Shown here: piece by piece, positions 25,945 to 35,196 of the stretch
How positions within the stretch are numbered: position 1 is the first letter of the stretch
Layout: the number at the start of each line of letters is the position of its first letter
Assembly: GCF_000621785.1 (NCBI RefSeq)
Contig: NZ_KK211347.1
Location: 372,001-436,000, forward strand
Source of the DNA: Ruminococcus flavefaciens ND2009
GTDB lineage: Bacteria; Bacillota; Clostridia; Oscillospirales; Ruminococcaceae
Direction: 5' to 3'
Length of the DNA stretch: 64,000 bases
The notes under the pieces: generated by a model
What the model saw: only the letters and a program-made list of their open reading frames with translations
Databases searched by the model: none
What the model was told of the DNA's origin: nothing
Program-made: the position numbers and the translations under genes

Positions 25945-27534
25945 TTATTCTGCGTCTTCATCGGGGGCAAGGAAATCGGGGACATCTATCTTACCTGACT
26001 TGCTCTTCTTTGAAGACTTTTCTGTGGCCTCCTCTTCAGACTCCTCAGCCTCGTCAGCTTTCTCAGCTTCCTCGGGCTCGTTCTCTTCCTCAGACTTGGC
26101 GTTCTTATTTTTCTTAGCCCCGGTAGTTTCTTCCTCGGGCTCTTCCTCGTTCTCGGGGTCCTCATACTCCTGCTCGTCGAGAGTTACCTTTACAGTCTTT
26201 TCATCGCCGTTTCTGATGATAGTCAGCTCGAACTCTTCGCCTGCGGAGTGCTTGTTCTTCTTTGCAACAAGCTCTGCTGTTGTAGTTACCTTCTCGCCGT
26301 CAGCCTCAACGATGATGTCGCCTTCCTCAAGACCTGCCTTGTCAGCGGCACTGTCCTCGTTGATCTGCTTGATCATTACGCCAACAGGGAGATTGTACAT
26401 CTCAGCAGCAGCCTCGGATATAGCCTGACAGCTGATGCCCAGCTGGGGCTTGCCTGTAACGTGACCGTACTTCATTATATCGTCAATGATAGCAGCAGCC
26501 TCGTTGGAGGGGATAGCAAAGCCGAGACCCTCGATAGAAGCCTCCGATGAACCGTAGGATGAGGACATCTTTGAGGAGTTGATACCGATTACCTGACCGT
26601 ACTTGTTGATAAGGGGACCGCCGGAGTTTCCTGAGTTGATAGCGGTGTCGGTCTGGATAAGGTTCATAGCCTTGTCGTTGATAGTGATGTCACGGTCAAG
26701 ACCTGAGATCATACCGCCTGTAACGGTGTTCCTGAGCTCAAAGCCGAGAGGGTTGCCGATGGCGATGACCGATTCACCGAGCTGGAGCTCGTCGCTGTTG
26801 CCGAATTCAGCAGGTGTAAGACCTGTTTCGTCTATTTTCAGGACTGCCAGATCAAGGTCTACATCATAGCCTATGACCTCAGCTTCGTAGGTCTCGTCGT
26901 CACCAAGGAGAACATTTACTTCCTTTGCAAGACCTGCGCCGTATTCGCTGTCATAGATAACGTGAGCGTTTGTAACGATATAGCCGTTTTCTGTTACCAC
27001 AACGCCTGTACCTGTGCCCTTGTATATGTTGGTCTGAGGAGCAGATTCGCCGAAGTCATATCCGCCGAAGCCTCCGAAACCGCCGAAACCAAAATTGAAG
27101 AAATCATCGGGGATAGCGGACTGGCTCTGCATTGTTACCTCAAATGAAGACTCGATACCTACAACAGAGGGGAGCACCTTCTTTACGATCTCCTCATTTG
27201 TAAGAGCCTTGCCGTCTGATTCAACGGGCTCGATGATGCTGATGTTCTGAGCGATGATCGAGGAATCTGTGTCCTTTGTGCTCTTGAGGACTGTCTTCTC
27301 CTCTTCTTCTGTAACAGCAGCACGGTTGAAGTTCTCGCCTGCGAAGTAGCGGTATGTACCGATAGAGCCTGCGGATACAACTGCCATAGCCATTACCAGA
27401 GCAGCTGCCTTGAGACCTGTATGCTTCTTAGGTTTCTTGGGAGAGTTGCCTCCGTCAGTGCTGAAGCCCTGATAGTTGTTTCCGTTTCCCTCGGGGGTTG
27501 TATTGTTATTGTATGTGTAATTGTACTCATTCAT
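25945..27534 (-). CDS. HtrA/DegP-type serine protease with PDZ domain and acidic tail
   Basis: About 529 residues. A cytoplasmic N-terminus of 40 residues precedes one membrane span (LKAAALVMAMAVVSAGSIG). The extracellular trypsin-like domain has the triad in VTNAHV, DVDLDLAVLK and TAINSGNSGGP. A glycine/phenylalanine loop (FGFGGFGGFGGYDFG) precedes it. One PDZ domain follows (about 365-455). The last 75 residues are an unusual Glu/Lys-rich tail. HtrA proteins degrade misfolded surface proteins. The ATG at 27534 and a GTG at 27543 are both possible starts. Confidence 0.93.
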   Translation of the reverse strand: MNEYNYTYNNNTTPEGNGNNYQGFSTDGGNSPKKPKKHTGLKAAALVMAMAVVSAGSIGTYRYFAGENFNRAAVTEEEEKTVLKSTKDTDSSIIAQNISIIEPVESDGKALTNEEIVKKVLPSVVGIESSFEVTMQSQSAIPDDFFNFGFGGFGGFGGYDFGESAPQTNIYKGTGTGVVVTENGYIVTNAHVIYDSEYGAGLAKEVNVLLGDDETYEAEVIGYDVDLDLAVLKIDETGLTPAEFGNSDELQLGESVIAIGNPLGFELRNTVTGGMISGLDRDITINDKAMNLIQTDTAINSGNSGGPLINKYGQVIGINSSKMSSSYGSSEASIEGLGFAIPSNEAAAIIDDIMKYGHVTGKPQLGISCQAISEAAAEMYNLPVGVMIKQINEDSAADKAGLEEGDIIVEADGEKVTTTAELVAKKNKHSAGEEFELTIIRNGDEKTVKVTLDEQEYEDPENEEEPEEETTGAKKNKNAKSEEENEPEEAEKADEAEESEEEATEKSSKKSKSGKIDVPDFLAPDEDAE

Positions 27535-27600
27535 GATGATCACTTTTCCTTTCAGATTATCTCTCTGAGGTTCTCCCTCAGCCTGTGATTATATTATATT

Positions 27601-27680
27601 GGGGCTATGTGAAATAAGTTTGCGGTAATTGTATCGTTTTAAGGAAGCTTTTGTGTAATTTTTTTCACATTGGAGCCCCT
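27601..27680. repeat. Inverted repeat between htrA and the CNNM gene
   Basis: GGGGCT-ATGTGAAA (27601-27614) pairs with TTTCACAT-TGG-AGCCCC (27664-27680). A further ATGTGAAA lies at 27681. It sits in the divergent control region and may be an operator or a transcript leader structure of htrA. Confidence 0.5.
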
Positions 27681-27740
27681 TATGTGAAAACTTTGTTAAA
27701 CAGTCACCGAAAATGCCTTGAAATAATGATATTCCCCCTC

Positions 27741-27769
27741 TTGCATTCTTCCTTAATGTGTGATATAAT
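27741..27769 (+). promoter_or_regulatory. SigmaA promoter of the CNNM/CorC gene
   Basis: TTGCAT (27741-27746), 17 bases, TATAAT (27764-27769) with extended TGA. Confidence 0.8.
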
Positions 27770-27800
27770 AAAAACATTATATATTAAGGAAAGGAATTAT

Positions 27801-29075
27801 ATGGACAGTTCAGACATATGGAAGATAGTTCTGGTCATAGCGATGATGGTGTTTTCCGCAGTATTTTCGGGTACCGAGACCGCCTATTCCAGCGTCAACA
27901 AGCTCCGCCTCAAGAACTATGAGGCACAGGGCAGCAAAAAGGCGAAAAAGGCGCTGAAGCTGGCTAACCGCTTCGACGAGGTGCTGACGGCGGTGCTTAT
28001 CGGAAACAATATCGTGAACATCGCCACATCATCTGTAAGCACTATCTTATTTATAAGTATAATGGGCAGCAAGGGCGCTGCGGTATCAACTATCGTTATC
28101 ACGGTACTGGTGCTGGTATTCTGCGAGGTGCTGCCTAAGTCCTACGCCAAGAAGAACGCGGAGAAGCTGGCGCTTGCCTTTGCGGGACCTCTCTCCGTAC
28201 TGGTAACTGTGTTCAAGCCCTTCGTGTGGCTGCTCAACAAGCTATCATCGGCAATATCCAAGGGCGATGAGGCTCCCAGCGTTACCGAGGACGAGCTGAA
28301 GTACATGATCGACGAGATCGAGGAGCAGGGCGTTATCGAGGAGCAGGAGAGCGAGCTGGTGAAGAGCGCTCTGGAGTTCGACGAGATAAACGTCAACGAG
28401 ATACTCATTCCCCGTGTAAAGGTAGTGGGAGTGGAGCTGGGCTCAACTATCGACGAGATAAAGGAGCTTTTCAGCACCGAGATGTACTCCCGTCTTCCCG
28501 TTTATGAAAAGAGCCTGGACAATATCCGCGGTATCATCACCAACAAGGCATTCTTCAAAATGCTGGTGGAGGGCGGAAATGACATAACCTCCATCATACA
28601 GGAGGTGCCGCACATAGCCGATACCAAGCTAATCAGCGAAGCAATGCGTGATATGCAGCGCTCAAAGGTCCACCTTGCGGTAGTCATCGACCAGTACGGC
28701 GGCACCAAGGGCATTGTCACTCTTGAGGACATAATTGAGGAGCTTGTAGGCGAGATCTACGACGAGGACGATGAGATCGAGACCAATATTATGATGATAG
28801 CTCCCGATAAATACGAGGTGGCAGGAGACATGAGCATAAGTGATATGCTTGAAATGCTGGATCTTGACGAGGACATGATAACCACTGACTATACTTCCGT
28901 AGGCGGCTGGGTCACCGATGTAATGGAGCATATCCCCGAGGCAGGAGAGACTGCCGAGAGCGGTATTTTCCGCATCACAGCTGCCGAGGTCAACGAGCAG
29001 ACCGTAGAAAAGGTTATAATCGAGGTACTTCCCACCGATGAAGATGAGGAAGACGACGAGGACGATGATGAATAG
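27801..29075 (+). CDS. CNNM / CorC-HlyC family membrane transporter (DUF21-CBS-CBS-CorC_HlyC)
   Basis: The protein has 424 residues from the ATG at 27801, with AAGGAAAGGAA upstream; the frame is open 50 codons further but crosses the promoter. The DUF21 domain with four membrane segments comes first (SAVFSGTETAYSSVNKLRLK is its signature). Two CBS motifs follow (LIPRVKVVGVE, DQYGGTKGIVTLEDIIEELVGEI), then the CorC/HlyC domain (YEVAGDMSISDMLEML). The family exports Mg2+ or Co2+. It ends in a short poly-Asp/Glu tail. Confidence 0.93.
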   Translation: MDSSDIWKIVLVIAMMVFSAVFSGTETAYSSVNKLRLKNYEAQGSKKAKKALKLANRFDEVLTAVLIGNNIVNIATSSVSTILFISIMGSKGAAVSTIVITVLVLVFCEVLPKSYAKKNAEKLALAFAGPLSVLVTVFKPFVWLLNKLSSAISKGDEAPSVTEDELKYMIDEIEEQGVIEEQESELVKSALEFDEINVNEILIPRVKVVGVELGSTIDEIKELFSTEMYSRLPVYEKSLDNIRGIITNKAFFKMLVEGGNDITSIIQEVPHIADTKLISEAMRDMQRSKVHLAVVIDQYGGTKGIVTLEDIIEELVGEIYDEDDEIETNIMMIAPDKYEVAGDMSISDMLEMLDLDEDMITTDYTSVGGWVTDVMEHIPEAGETAESGIFRITAAEVNEQTVEKVIIEVLPTDEDEEDDEDDDE

Positions 29076-29076
29076 T

Positions 29077-29210
29077 ATAAATCAAAATTTAGCGCATACG
29101 CGAAAAATTGGAAATGTAGGGGACGGCGTCCTCGACGTCCCACGAAATGCATTACACGCCTAACGGGACGCCGAGGGCGGCGTCCCCTACACATATAAAT
29201 TCTGATTTAT
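29077..29210 (+). repeat. Palindromic intergenic repeat, copy B, with terminal inverted repeats
   Basis: The unit starts one base after the CNNM stop codon. Outer inverted repeats ATAAATCAAAATTTA (29077-29091) and ATAAATTCTGATTTAT (29195-29210) match at 14 of 15 positions. Inside are the 25-base flank, the two GC-rich ATGTAGGGGACG arms and the loop found in copy A. Flank and arms are identical but inverted relative to copy A, while the loop keeps its + orientation. Confidence 0.9.
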
Positions 29211-29232
29211 CATATTAACCGAATAAACATAA

Positions 29233-29271
29233 TGCCCCTGAGCGTTACAAAAGCGCTCAGGGGCAATTTTT
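29233..29271. terminator. Terminator between CNNM gene and kinase gene
   Basis: TGCCCCTGAGCG and CGCTCAGGGGCA arms followed by ATTTTTT. Confidence 0.9.
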
Positions 29272-29287
29272 TAGTTTCGGGAGCTTG

Positions 29288-30604
29288 TTATTCTACCGTG
29301 CCCTCGCTTCTGCCGATAGTGAGGACGAAGCCCTTGTTGATGGGCATTATGCCGTTGGGGTCAACGGTCTTCACAGTGTTGTCGGGAAGCTTAACGCTCC
29401 AGGTGTTCTGTGTCAGGTTGCGGAGAGCGTGCTTGCTGGGATCCTTCTTGTTGCGGACCACCTCGCCGATGATCTTGTGGAAGTCTCCCTCGGTGTCGCT
29501 TGCCATGCCGTCATAGAGCTTTGCGCCGCCGAATGCAGGGAGCTCAAAGCGCTTGAACTTTATACTCTCTGTGCAGGTAAGCTGACCGCCGCAGTACATA
29601 CAGTTCACGGAATACTTGGGAGCGATAAATGTCTCCTTGCCGCAGTGAGGGCATGGAACGGTCTCGCTTCTCAGCTTCACGAAGGCGTCCAGCCAGGTCA
29701 TTTCGATAACGCGGTCATAGGGCGGCTTCACGGAGCTCTTGCCGAAGGACTGAATAAACAGATCGCGGATATAGTCTGGGTATATCTTCCAGAAGCGGAG
29801 AGTATTTGTGTTCAGCTGGTTATTTGCGGCGTTTCTGTCGTCCTCGGGGTCGAGAACGAAAACCGGATCGCTGCCGTAGAACTTCTTCTCCAGCTCGGGA
29901 GTCATGCAGGGAGGCGTTGAGTACTTGCCCTCCAGAGGGTGCTCGATAAAGAGCATACGGAACAGGATAACAGCCAGTGAGAAGCGGTCTGAGCGCTTGT
30001 CGGGAGCACCGCCGAGAACTACCTCGGGCGCCATGTAGCGCTGTTTGCCTGCGATACCGAAGTTTACACCGCGCTCGGAAACATTGTCGTTGTCACAGAT
30101 GAGCACATCGCCGTTCTGCGGATCGATGAAGAAGTTTCCGTTATTCAGGTCCTGATAGCTGTAGCCGTCATTGTGGAGTGCGCGGAAGCCCTCGATGATG
30201 TTGATAGCGGCGTTGCAGCGGGCGGTGATATTGGCGAAGCTTGCCTTCATTCGGCGTGTCTTGGGGTCCCACAGGAGGAAGCGTGTCAGCTCCTCAAAGC
30301 CCTTGGGACGGAGTGGCATGATATAGCCGAAGCTGCCGTCTATCCAGTCGGAGAGCTCCTCGGGCCAGAGGAAATTCTTGGTGGGAGCACCCTTCTTTAT
30401 GTTTGCCTTGAGATTTTCGTAGAACTCCTGGGGATTCTTCATCTTGTCGATGGTGGACTTATGGTACCATTTAAGTGCCATTTCCTTTCCGCCGCACTCG
30501 ACTCTGTAGACGTTTCCCTGTCCGCCTCCGCCGAGAAACTCCAGTATAGTGAAGGTGGAATTATAGATAGTTCTGCCTTTGTAGCCTACTTTAAGTTCTG
30601 CCAT
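29288..30604 (-). CDS. Ser/Thr protein kinase-like protein with zinc ribbon and FHA-like C-terminus
   Basis: The protein has 438 residues. The glycine loop is LGGGGQGNVYRV, the ATP lysine is in MALKWY, and the catalytic loop reads YSYQDLNNGNF, keeping Asp and Asn but not the His-Arg of HRD. The metal-binding motif is DNDN instead of DFG. KQRYMAPEV stands for the activation segment end. A zinc ribbon (CPHCG...CMYCG) follows near residues 320-340. The last 60 residues (ALRNLTQNTWSVKL, GIMPINKGFVLTIG) look like a degenerate FHA fold. The family occurs with vWA and PP2C partners elsewhere; none is adjacent here. Target unknown. Confidence 0.8.
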   Translation of the reverse strand: MAELKVGYKGRTIYNSTFTILEFLGGGGQGNVYRVECGGKEMALKWYHKSTIDKMKNPQEFYENLKANIKKGAPTKNFLWPEELSDWIDGSFGYIMPLRPKGFEELTRFLLWDPKTRRMKASFANITARCNAAINIIEGFRALHNDGYSYQDLNNGNFFIDPQNGDVLICDNDNVSERGVNFGIAGKQRYMAPEVVLGGAPDKRSDRFSLAVILFRMLFIEHPLEGKYSTPPCMTPELEKKFYGSDPVFVLDPEDDRNAANNQLNTNTLRFWKIYPDYIRDLFIQSFGKSSVKPPYDRVIEMTWLDAFVKLRSETVPCPHCGKETFIAPKYSVNCMYCGGQLTCTESIKFKRFELPAFGGAKLYDGMASDTEGDFHKIIGEVVRNKKDPSKHALRNLTQNTWSVKLPDNTVKTVDPNGIMPINKGFVLTIGRSEGTVE

Positions 30605-30662
30605 AGTCGACTCCTTTCATAGTCCCTATATGAGCACAGGCGGAGTTGTCCGCCTGATACTG

Positions 30663-31625
30663 TCACTGATTTGAAAATTCTTCGTTCTGTGGAAGTCCCT
30701 GAGTTGCAGCCTCGGTCTCCGCAGGTTCCGATACATATGTTGCAGCTTCCTCTGCCTGAGCATTTTCGGCGGGTGCAACCGCCGCAGGCTGTCCCTGAGA
30801 AACTGTATTTGCACAGAGCCATTCGCACCATGTTGCATAGTATTTACCGAGTACGTGTATTCCGTCACTGGTGTAGTCGGCGGTAAGTGCGCCTGTTTCA
30901 TCGTCGAATACGCTGTTGATGTCGATGTAGTAAGTATGTACGCCGTCTGCCATTTCGCTCATACGTGAGTTGAGCATATTCAGTCTCTCGTTTGAGATGA
31001 GAGTGGTCTCGGCAGCAGGTGTGACGTGGAGGTTGCCCTCGATGTATATGATAGCGTCGGGCTGTACCTCGCGGATACCGTCGATGAGCTGTCTGTAGGC
31101 GGAAACTGTTCGTTCGATGTCATTGCCTACTTCGTTTATGCCAAGCATAACGTATATCTTGCCGTAGGGCTTTGCATTGAGAGCGCCCCAGACGGTGCTG
31201 CCATCAATTGTGGTCTCATTGATCTTGTAAGCCGAAAGACCGATGTCGCAGAAATAATCCGCATTTTTCAGCGTTCCGTAGTCCCTCAGACCAACTGTAC
31301 GGGAGTCACCGATGAACAGGGCGTCATCAAAGTATTCCGGACCGCTCTGTACAAAGGTGCCCTTTACAGGCTCGGGAGCAGCAGTAGCTGCCTCGGTGGC
31401 GGTAGCGGTCTCGCCCTCGGAAGTGGGCTGAGTCTCCTTGGGAGCCTCGGTAGTGCCCTCGCTGTCCTCAGCGGCAGGCTGAGTGCTGATAACGGGAGCC
31501 TTTGCAGCTGCCTTCTGCTGCTTTATATCGCTGTTTTCCCAGATCTTTCTGAACATGATCGGCGATGCGACAACGCAGGTGAACAGCAGTATGATCGTAT
31601 ATAAGCCTTTTTTTAAATTATTCAC
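30663..31625 (-). CDS. Membrane-anchored SGNH hydrolase-type protein
   Basis: The protein has 320 residues. One N-terminal membrane span is followed by an Ala/Thr/Glu/Pro-rich linker (about 40-90). The SGNH domain has the Ser block ALFIGDSRTVG, the Asn block MLGINEVGND and the Asp-His block YTSDGIHVLG. A second low-complexity linker ends the protein. It follows the MBOAT gene by 12 bases. Such pairs move acetyl groups onto, or remove them from, wall polysaccharides outside the cell. Confidence 0.88.
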   Translation of the reverse strand: MNNLKKGLYTIILLFTCVVASPIMFRKIWENSDIKQQKAAAKAPVISTQPAAEDSEGTTEAPKETQPTSEGETATATEAATAAPEPVKGTFVQSGPEYFDDALFIGDSRTVGLRDYGTLKNADYFCDIGLSAYKINETTIDGSTVWGALNAKPYGKIYVMLGINEVGNDIERTVSAYRQLIDGIREVQPDAIIYIEGNLHVTPAAETTLISNERLNMLNSRMSEMADGVHTYYIDINSVFDDETGALTADYTSDGIHVLGKYYATWCEWLCANTVSQGQPAAVAPAENAQAEEAATYVSEPAETEAATQGLPQNEEFSNQ

Positions 31626-31637
31626 TTTTGTATCTCC

Positions 31638-33329
31638 TTAGAATCTGAAATACATGAACGGGTCGTCCATGCCTCTGTACATACAGTAGACAGAAAAACC
31701 AAATACAGCCAGAAGCGCCAATACAGTCACGATGGAGTTCTTCATCTTCTTGTAGACTGCTTCGGGTATCCTTGTGGAGAAGATCAGTCCTGCGGCGAAA
31801 TACTTCCAGTACTTGTGCCAGTAATGAACGTAGTCCTTGTCCATTATAAAGGCTGTCTTCTGGGGCAGGAACGGGAGAAGTCTCTTGAAGTAGATCCCCA
31901 GCTCGTGGAAGTCCGTAACTGCAAAGAGGAGCCAGGTCACAGGGATAATGAGTATCATATATGCGTGGCCGATGATCTTGTGCTCGTTGAAGAACTTGCC
32001 TGTCCAGTATTTTTCAGTCATTATGATAGCGAAGAGCACCAGTCCCCAGAGTACGAAGTTCCAGCTTGCGCCGTGCCAGAGACCTGTGAACAGCCATACT
32101 ACAAGGGTATTGAAGAACAGTCTTCCGGGACCCTTACGGTTGCCGCCCAGCGGTATGTAGACATAGTCCTTGAACCATGTGCCCAGGGTCATGTGCCAGC
32201 GTCTCCAGAACTCGGTCATGGTGACTGACATATAGGGGTGGTCGAAGTTCCTCGGAAGCTCGAAGCCCATTATCTTTCCGAGACCTATCGCCATGAGGGA
32301 ATAGCCGCAGAAGTCAAAATAGAGCTGGAAGGAATAAGCAACAATGCCCATCCATGCCAGGGGAGAGGATATGCTCTCAAAGCCTACCATGGAAATATCG
32401 CTCCAGAGTCCGCCCACCTGATTTGCGATGAGGACCTTGTAGCCCAGACCGATTGTGAAGGTCTTGAGACCGTCCTCAACCTTAGCTAAGGTGTGTTTAC
32501 GGCTCTTGAGTTCCTTTGCTACATGGTCATAGGTAACGATAGGACCTGCGATGAGCTGTGGGAACATACTGATGTATGCACCGTAATTTATCAGATTCTT
32601 TTCAGCCTTTGCCTTGCCCTTGTATACGTCAGCGATGTAGGAGACGTTCTGGAAGGTATAGAAGCTGATACCGATGGGGAGGATAATATTCTTTACTGTA
32701 AGGCTCTGGTGGAATATCGCATTGATGTTCTCGGTGCCGAAGGTCCAGTACTTGAAGAATATGAGCCACCAGAAGTTGAAGGCGACGCCGAAAAAGAGCC
32801 AGAGCTTTTTCGCGTGCTTGCTGTTTTCGATGAACTGACCAACAATGAAGTTGACCAGGTTGGTCAGCAGGAAAAGAACTATATAGACCAGCTTTCCCAC
32901 GCCGAGGCCGTAGAATATGACGCTTCCTGCCAGTATGACAAGATTCTGGTACTGGAGGCGGTTGGAGGAGTAGGCGAGCAGCAGAAGTATCGCCACACAG
33001 CCTATGAAGATACAGATGCTCTTTACGTTCCTGTAGGTAGGCATACTGAACAGATAGTAAGCTGTGGCAGCAGCGCCTACGATGATCAGCGCGCATCGGA
33101 ACCGCTTTTCGGGAGCGTTGTTTGATTCATATATCAGTAACAGCACAGAGGCTAAGTATATCAGTATGGGGAGCGGTCTGAAGAGCCGCATCACCATGAA
33201 CATATCTATGCCGACAATAATGGCGGATACTACCACTACAGGATTGCGGTATTTTTTTTCGGAAGCCGTATAGAATATCAGAAAAACAGGCAAGAAAATG
33301 AAAATAAATTTCAAGCTGCTGAAAACCAA
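31638..33329 (-). CDS. MBOAT family O-acyltransferase (AlgI-like)
   Basis: The protein has 563 residues if it starts at the TTG at 33329 (VFSSLKFIFIFLPVFL is the usual AlgI-type N-terminus), which has AAAGGG eight bases upstream. A GTG at 33338 overlaps the ribosome site. There are about 11 membrane segments. Signatures are LPIGISFYTFQNVSYIAD, DFCGYSLMAIGLGKIMG and the catalytic His in GLWHGASWNF. It passes acetyl groups across the membrane for O-acetylation of an extracellular polymer, probably with the SGNH protein encoded next. Confidence 0.92.
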   Translation of the reverse strand: MVFSSLKFIFIFLPVFLIFYTASEKKYRNPVVVVSAIIVGIDMFMVMRLFRPLPILIYLASVLLLIYESNNAPEKRFRCALIIVGAAATAYYLFSMPTYRNVKSICIFIGCVAILLLLAYSSNRLQYQNLVILAGSVIFYGLGVGKLVYIVLFLLTNLVNFIVGQFIENSKHAKKLWLFFGVAFNFWWLIFFKYWTFGTENINAIFHQSLTVKNIILPIGISFYTFQNVSYIADVYKGKAKAEKNLINYGAYISMFPQLIAGPIVTYDHVAKELKSRKHTLAKVEDGLKTFTIGLGYKVLIANQVGGLWSDISMVGFESISSPLAWMGIVAYSFQLYFDFCGYSLMAIGLGKIMGFELPRNFDHPYMSVTMTEFWRRWHMTLGTWFKDYVYIPLGGNRKGPGRLFFNTLVVWLFTGLWHGASWNFVLWGLVLFAIIMTEKYWTGKFFNEHKIIGHAYMILIIPVTWLLFAVTDFHELGIYFKRLLPFLPQKTAFIMDKDYVHYWHKYWKYFAAGLIFSTRIPEAVYKKMKNSIVTVLALLAVFGFSVYCMYRGMDDPFMYFRF

Positions 33330-33428
33330 ATATATCACCCTTTAGTTATATCATTTGCGCTTTTATATGTGATTTGATAAATTAGACTAATCTGCGGAAA
33401 ATAGCATTATTCAAACTCATACATTATT

Positions 33429-33457
33429 ATTTTACACGTTTGTTTTTTAATTGTCAA
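33429..33457 (-). promoter_or_regulatory. SigmaA promoter of the MBOAT-SGNH operon
   Basis: TTGACA (33457-33452), 17 bases, TAAAAT (33434-33429) on the minus strand. The leader to the start at 33329 is about 95 bases. Confidence 0.8.
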
Positions 33458-33551
33458 TAGCTTTGGAATAATGTAGCAATTTGTTGCAAAAGCACATATA
33501 TTCAAGAGGCTTTTCTGCATTTTTCAACAAAGGGAACAGCTTGCTCCACAA

Positions 33552-33585
33552 GAAAAAAGTCCCCCGTGCAGAACGCTCGGGGGAC
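33552..33585 (-). terminator. Terminator of the sodium symporter gene
   Basis: GTCCCCCG (33559-33566) and CGGGGGAC (33578-33585), followed on the minus strand by TTTTTTC. Confidence 0.85.
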
Positions 33586-33591
33586 AGTTTC

Positions 33592-34998
33592 TTATATTTC
33601 CGTAACAAATGGTGTTATGAGTATCATTATCATGCACACAGGGCAGATGAACTTTATCATAACATTGTAGAGGAGCTTTGAGCGGAACTTCTTCTCGCCC
33701 AGCATTACTTCTTCCTCTACATACTTTGTCTTTACGGCATAGCCGATGAGTATGCAGGTGAGGAATGCCAGTATCGGCATCATGATGTTGTTGGTGGTGA
33801 AGTCGAAGAGGTCCAGTATCTGCATACCGAAGAGCTTGAACTCAGACCACACGCTGAAGCCGAGAACGGACAGCATACCAAGGATAAGTGTCATGATGAT
33901 GACAGCGATACAGCTCTTTGACCTGCTGAGCCCGAACTTTTCCATAACTACTGCAACTACGGTCTCCATAAGAGAGATGGATGAGGTCAGAGCAGCAAGG
34001 GCTACCAGAATGAAAAATGCGGTACCGATGACCTGTCCCGCAGGCATAGCTGCGAAAACCTTGGGAAGGGTGATGAACATGAGTCCCGGACCTGCGTTCA
34101 GCGCGGACTCATCTCCGCCGGAGAATGCAAATACCGCAGGAACGATTATCATGCCTGCAAGGAATGCAACGAGTGTGTCGAAAACCTCTATCTGGCGGAC
34201 AGAGCTCTCAAGGGAGTCCTCCTTGCGCATATATGAGCCGTAGGTTACCATGATGCCCATTGCCAGCGACATTGAGTAGAACAGCTGTCCGCAGGCAGCG
34301 GCTATGGTGCGCAGGAACTTGGATACGGTAAAGCCTGTCAGGTCGGGGAGCAGGTAATATTTAAGACCGTCTCCTGCACCGTCAAGGGTGAGGGTGTAGA
34401 CTGCAATGCCGATTATGAGAACCAGCAGTACAGGCATGAGGAACTTGCTTACCTTTTCGATGCCCTTTTCAACTCCGAAGAAAACTACCAGAGCGGTCAG
34501 GAGCACATATATAACAAAGAATACGGTTGGCTCACCCAGAAGTCCGATAAAGTGCTCGAAGAAGGTGAGGTTTGTGTCGGGGGCTGAGGTGGCATATGAA
34601 GCTACGGAAGCCTCTTTGCCGCCGCCCGTGATAAAGACGGTCATGTATTTAAGTACCCAGCCGCCGATAACGCAGTAATAGGGGAGTATCAGGGCAGGTA
34701 TCACCGCCGCCAGTATTCCCAGGGGCGAGAAGCGCTTGTCCACAGCTTTATAGGCACCGATAACGCTCTTGCCTGTTCTTCTGCCGATGGCGATTTCGGT
34801 GAGCATAAGTGCAAAGCCGAAGGTTATGGCGAATATAAGGTATACCAGCAGGAACACTCCTCCGCCGTATTTAGCGGCAAGGTAGGGGAAACGCCAGATG
34901 TTTCCAAGACCTACCGCTGAGCCTGCCGCAGCGAGTACAAAGCCTATTTTTGAGCCGAAGCCTCCTCTTGATGAGGCGGTCTTTTCTTTTTCCATTGT
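33592..34998 (-). CDS. Neurotransmitter:sodium symporter family transporter
   Basis: About 468 residues from the ATG at 34998. Roughly 11-12 membrane segments. The first segment has the sodium/substrate signature GFVLAAAGSAVGLGNIWRFPYLAAKYGGGVF in outline (LAAAGSAVGLGNIWRFPY), and TGKSVIGAYK and FSGGDESALNAGPGLMFI are also typical of the LeuT-like family. It probably imports an amino acid with Na+. The open frame extends 12 codons further without a ribosome site. Confidence 0.93.
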   Translation of the reverse strand, partial: TMEKEKTASSRGGFGSKIGFVLAAAGSAVGLGNIWRFPYLAAKYGGGVFLLVYLIFAITFGFALMLTEIAIGRRTGKSVIGAYKAVDKRFSPLGILAAVIPALILPYYCVIGGWVLKYMTVFITGGGKEASVASYATSAPDTNLTFFEHFIGLLGEPTVFFVIYVLLTALVVFFGVEKGIEKVSKFLMPVLLVLIIGIAVYTLTLDGAGDGLKYYLLPDLTGFTVSKFLRTIAAACGQLFYSMSLAMGIMVTYGSYMRKEDSLESSVRQIEVFDTLVAFLAGMIIVPAVFAFSGGDESALNAGPGLMFITLPKVFAAMPAGQVIGTAFFILVALAALTSSISLMETVVAVVMEKFGLSRSKSCIAVIIMTLILGMLSVLGFSVWSEFKLFGMQILDLFDFTTNNIMMPILAFLTCILIGYAVKTKYVEEEVMLGEKKFRSKLLYNVMIKFICPVCMIMILITPFVTEI

Positions 34999-35140
34999 TA
35001 ATACAGTCCTTTCAAGTGTCTTTTCGTGATGCAATACAAAATAATTATATCACTGCGCGAAGAAATAATCAATATGTATTTTTGTGCTGAAAAAGCATTT
35101 AAATACATACTTTTCATGATCAGCGGTCTGCGTTTCCTGC

Positions 35141-35170
35141 AAAAAAAGGAACGGCGGATCGCCGTTCCTT
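35141..35170 (-). terminator. Terminator of folD
   Basis: AAGGAACGGCG (35146-35156) and CGCCGTTCCTT (35160-35170); a run of T follows on the minus strand. Confidence 0.85.
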
Positions 35171-35196
35171 TTGGGTCAATATTCACTGTGTACTTA

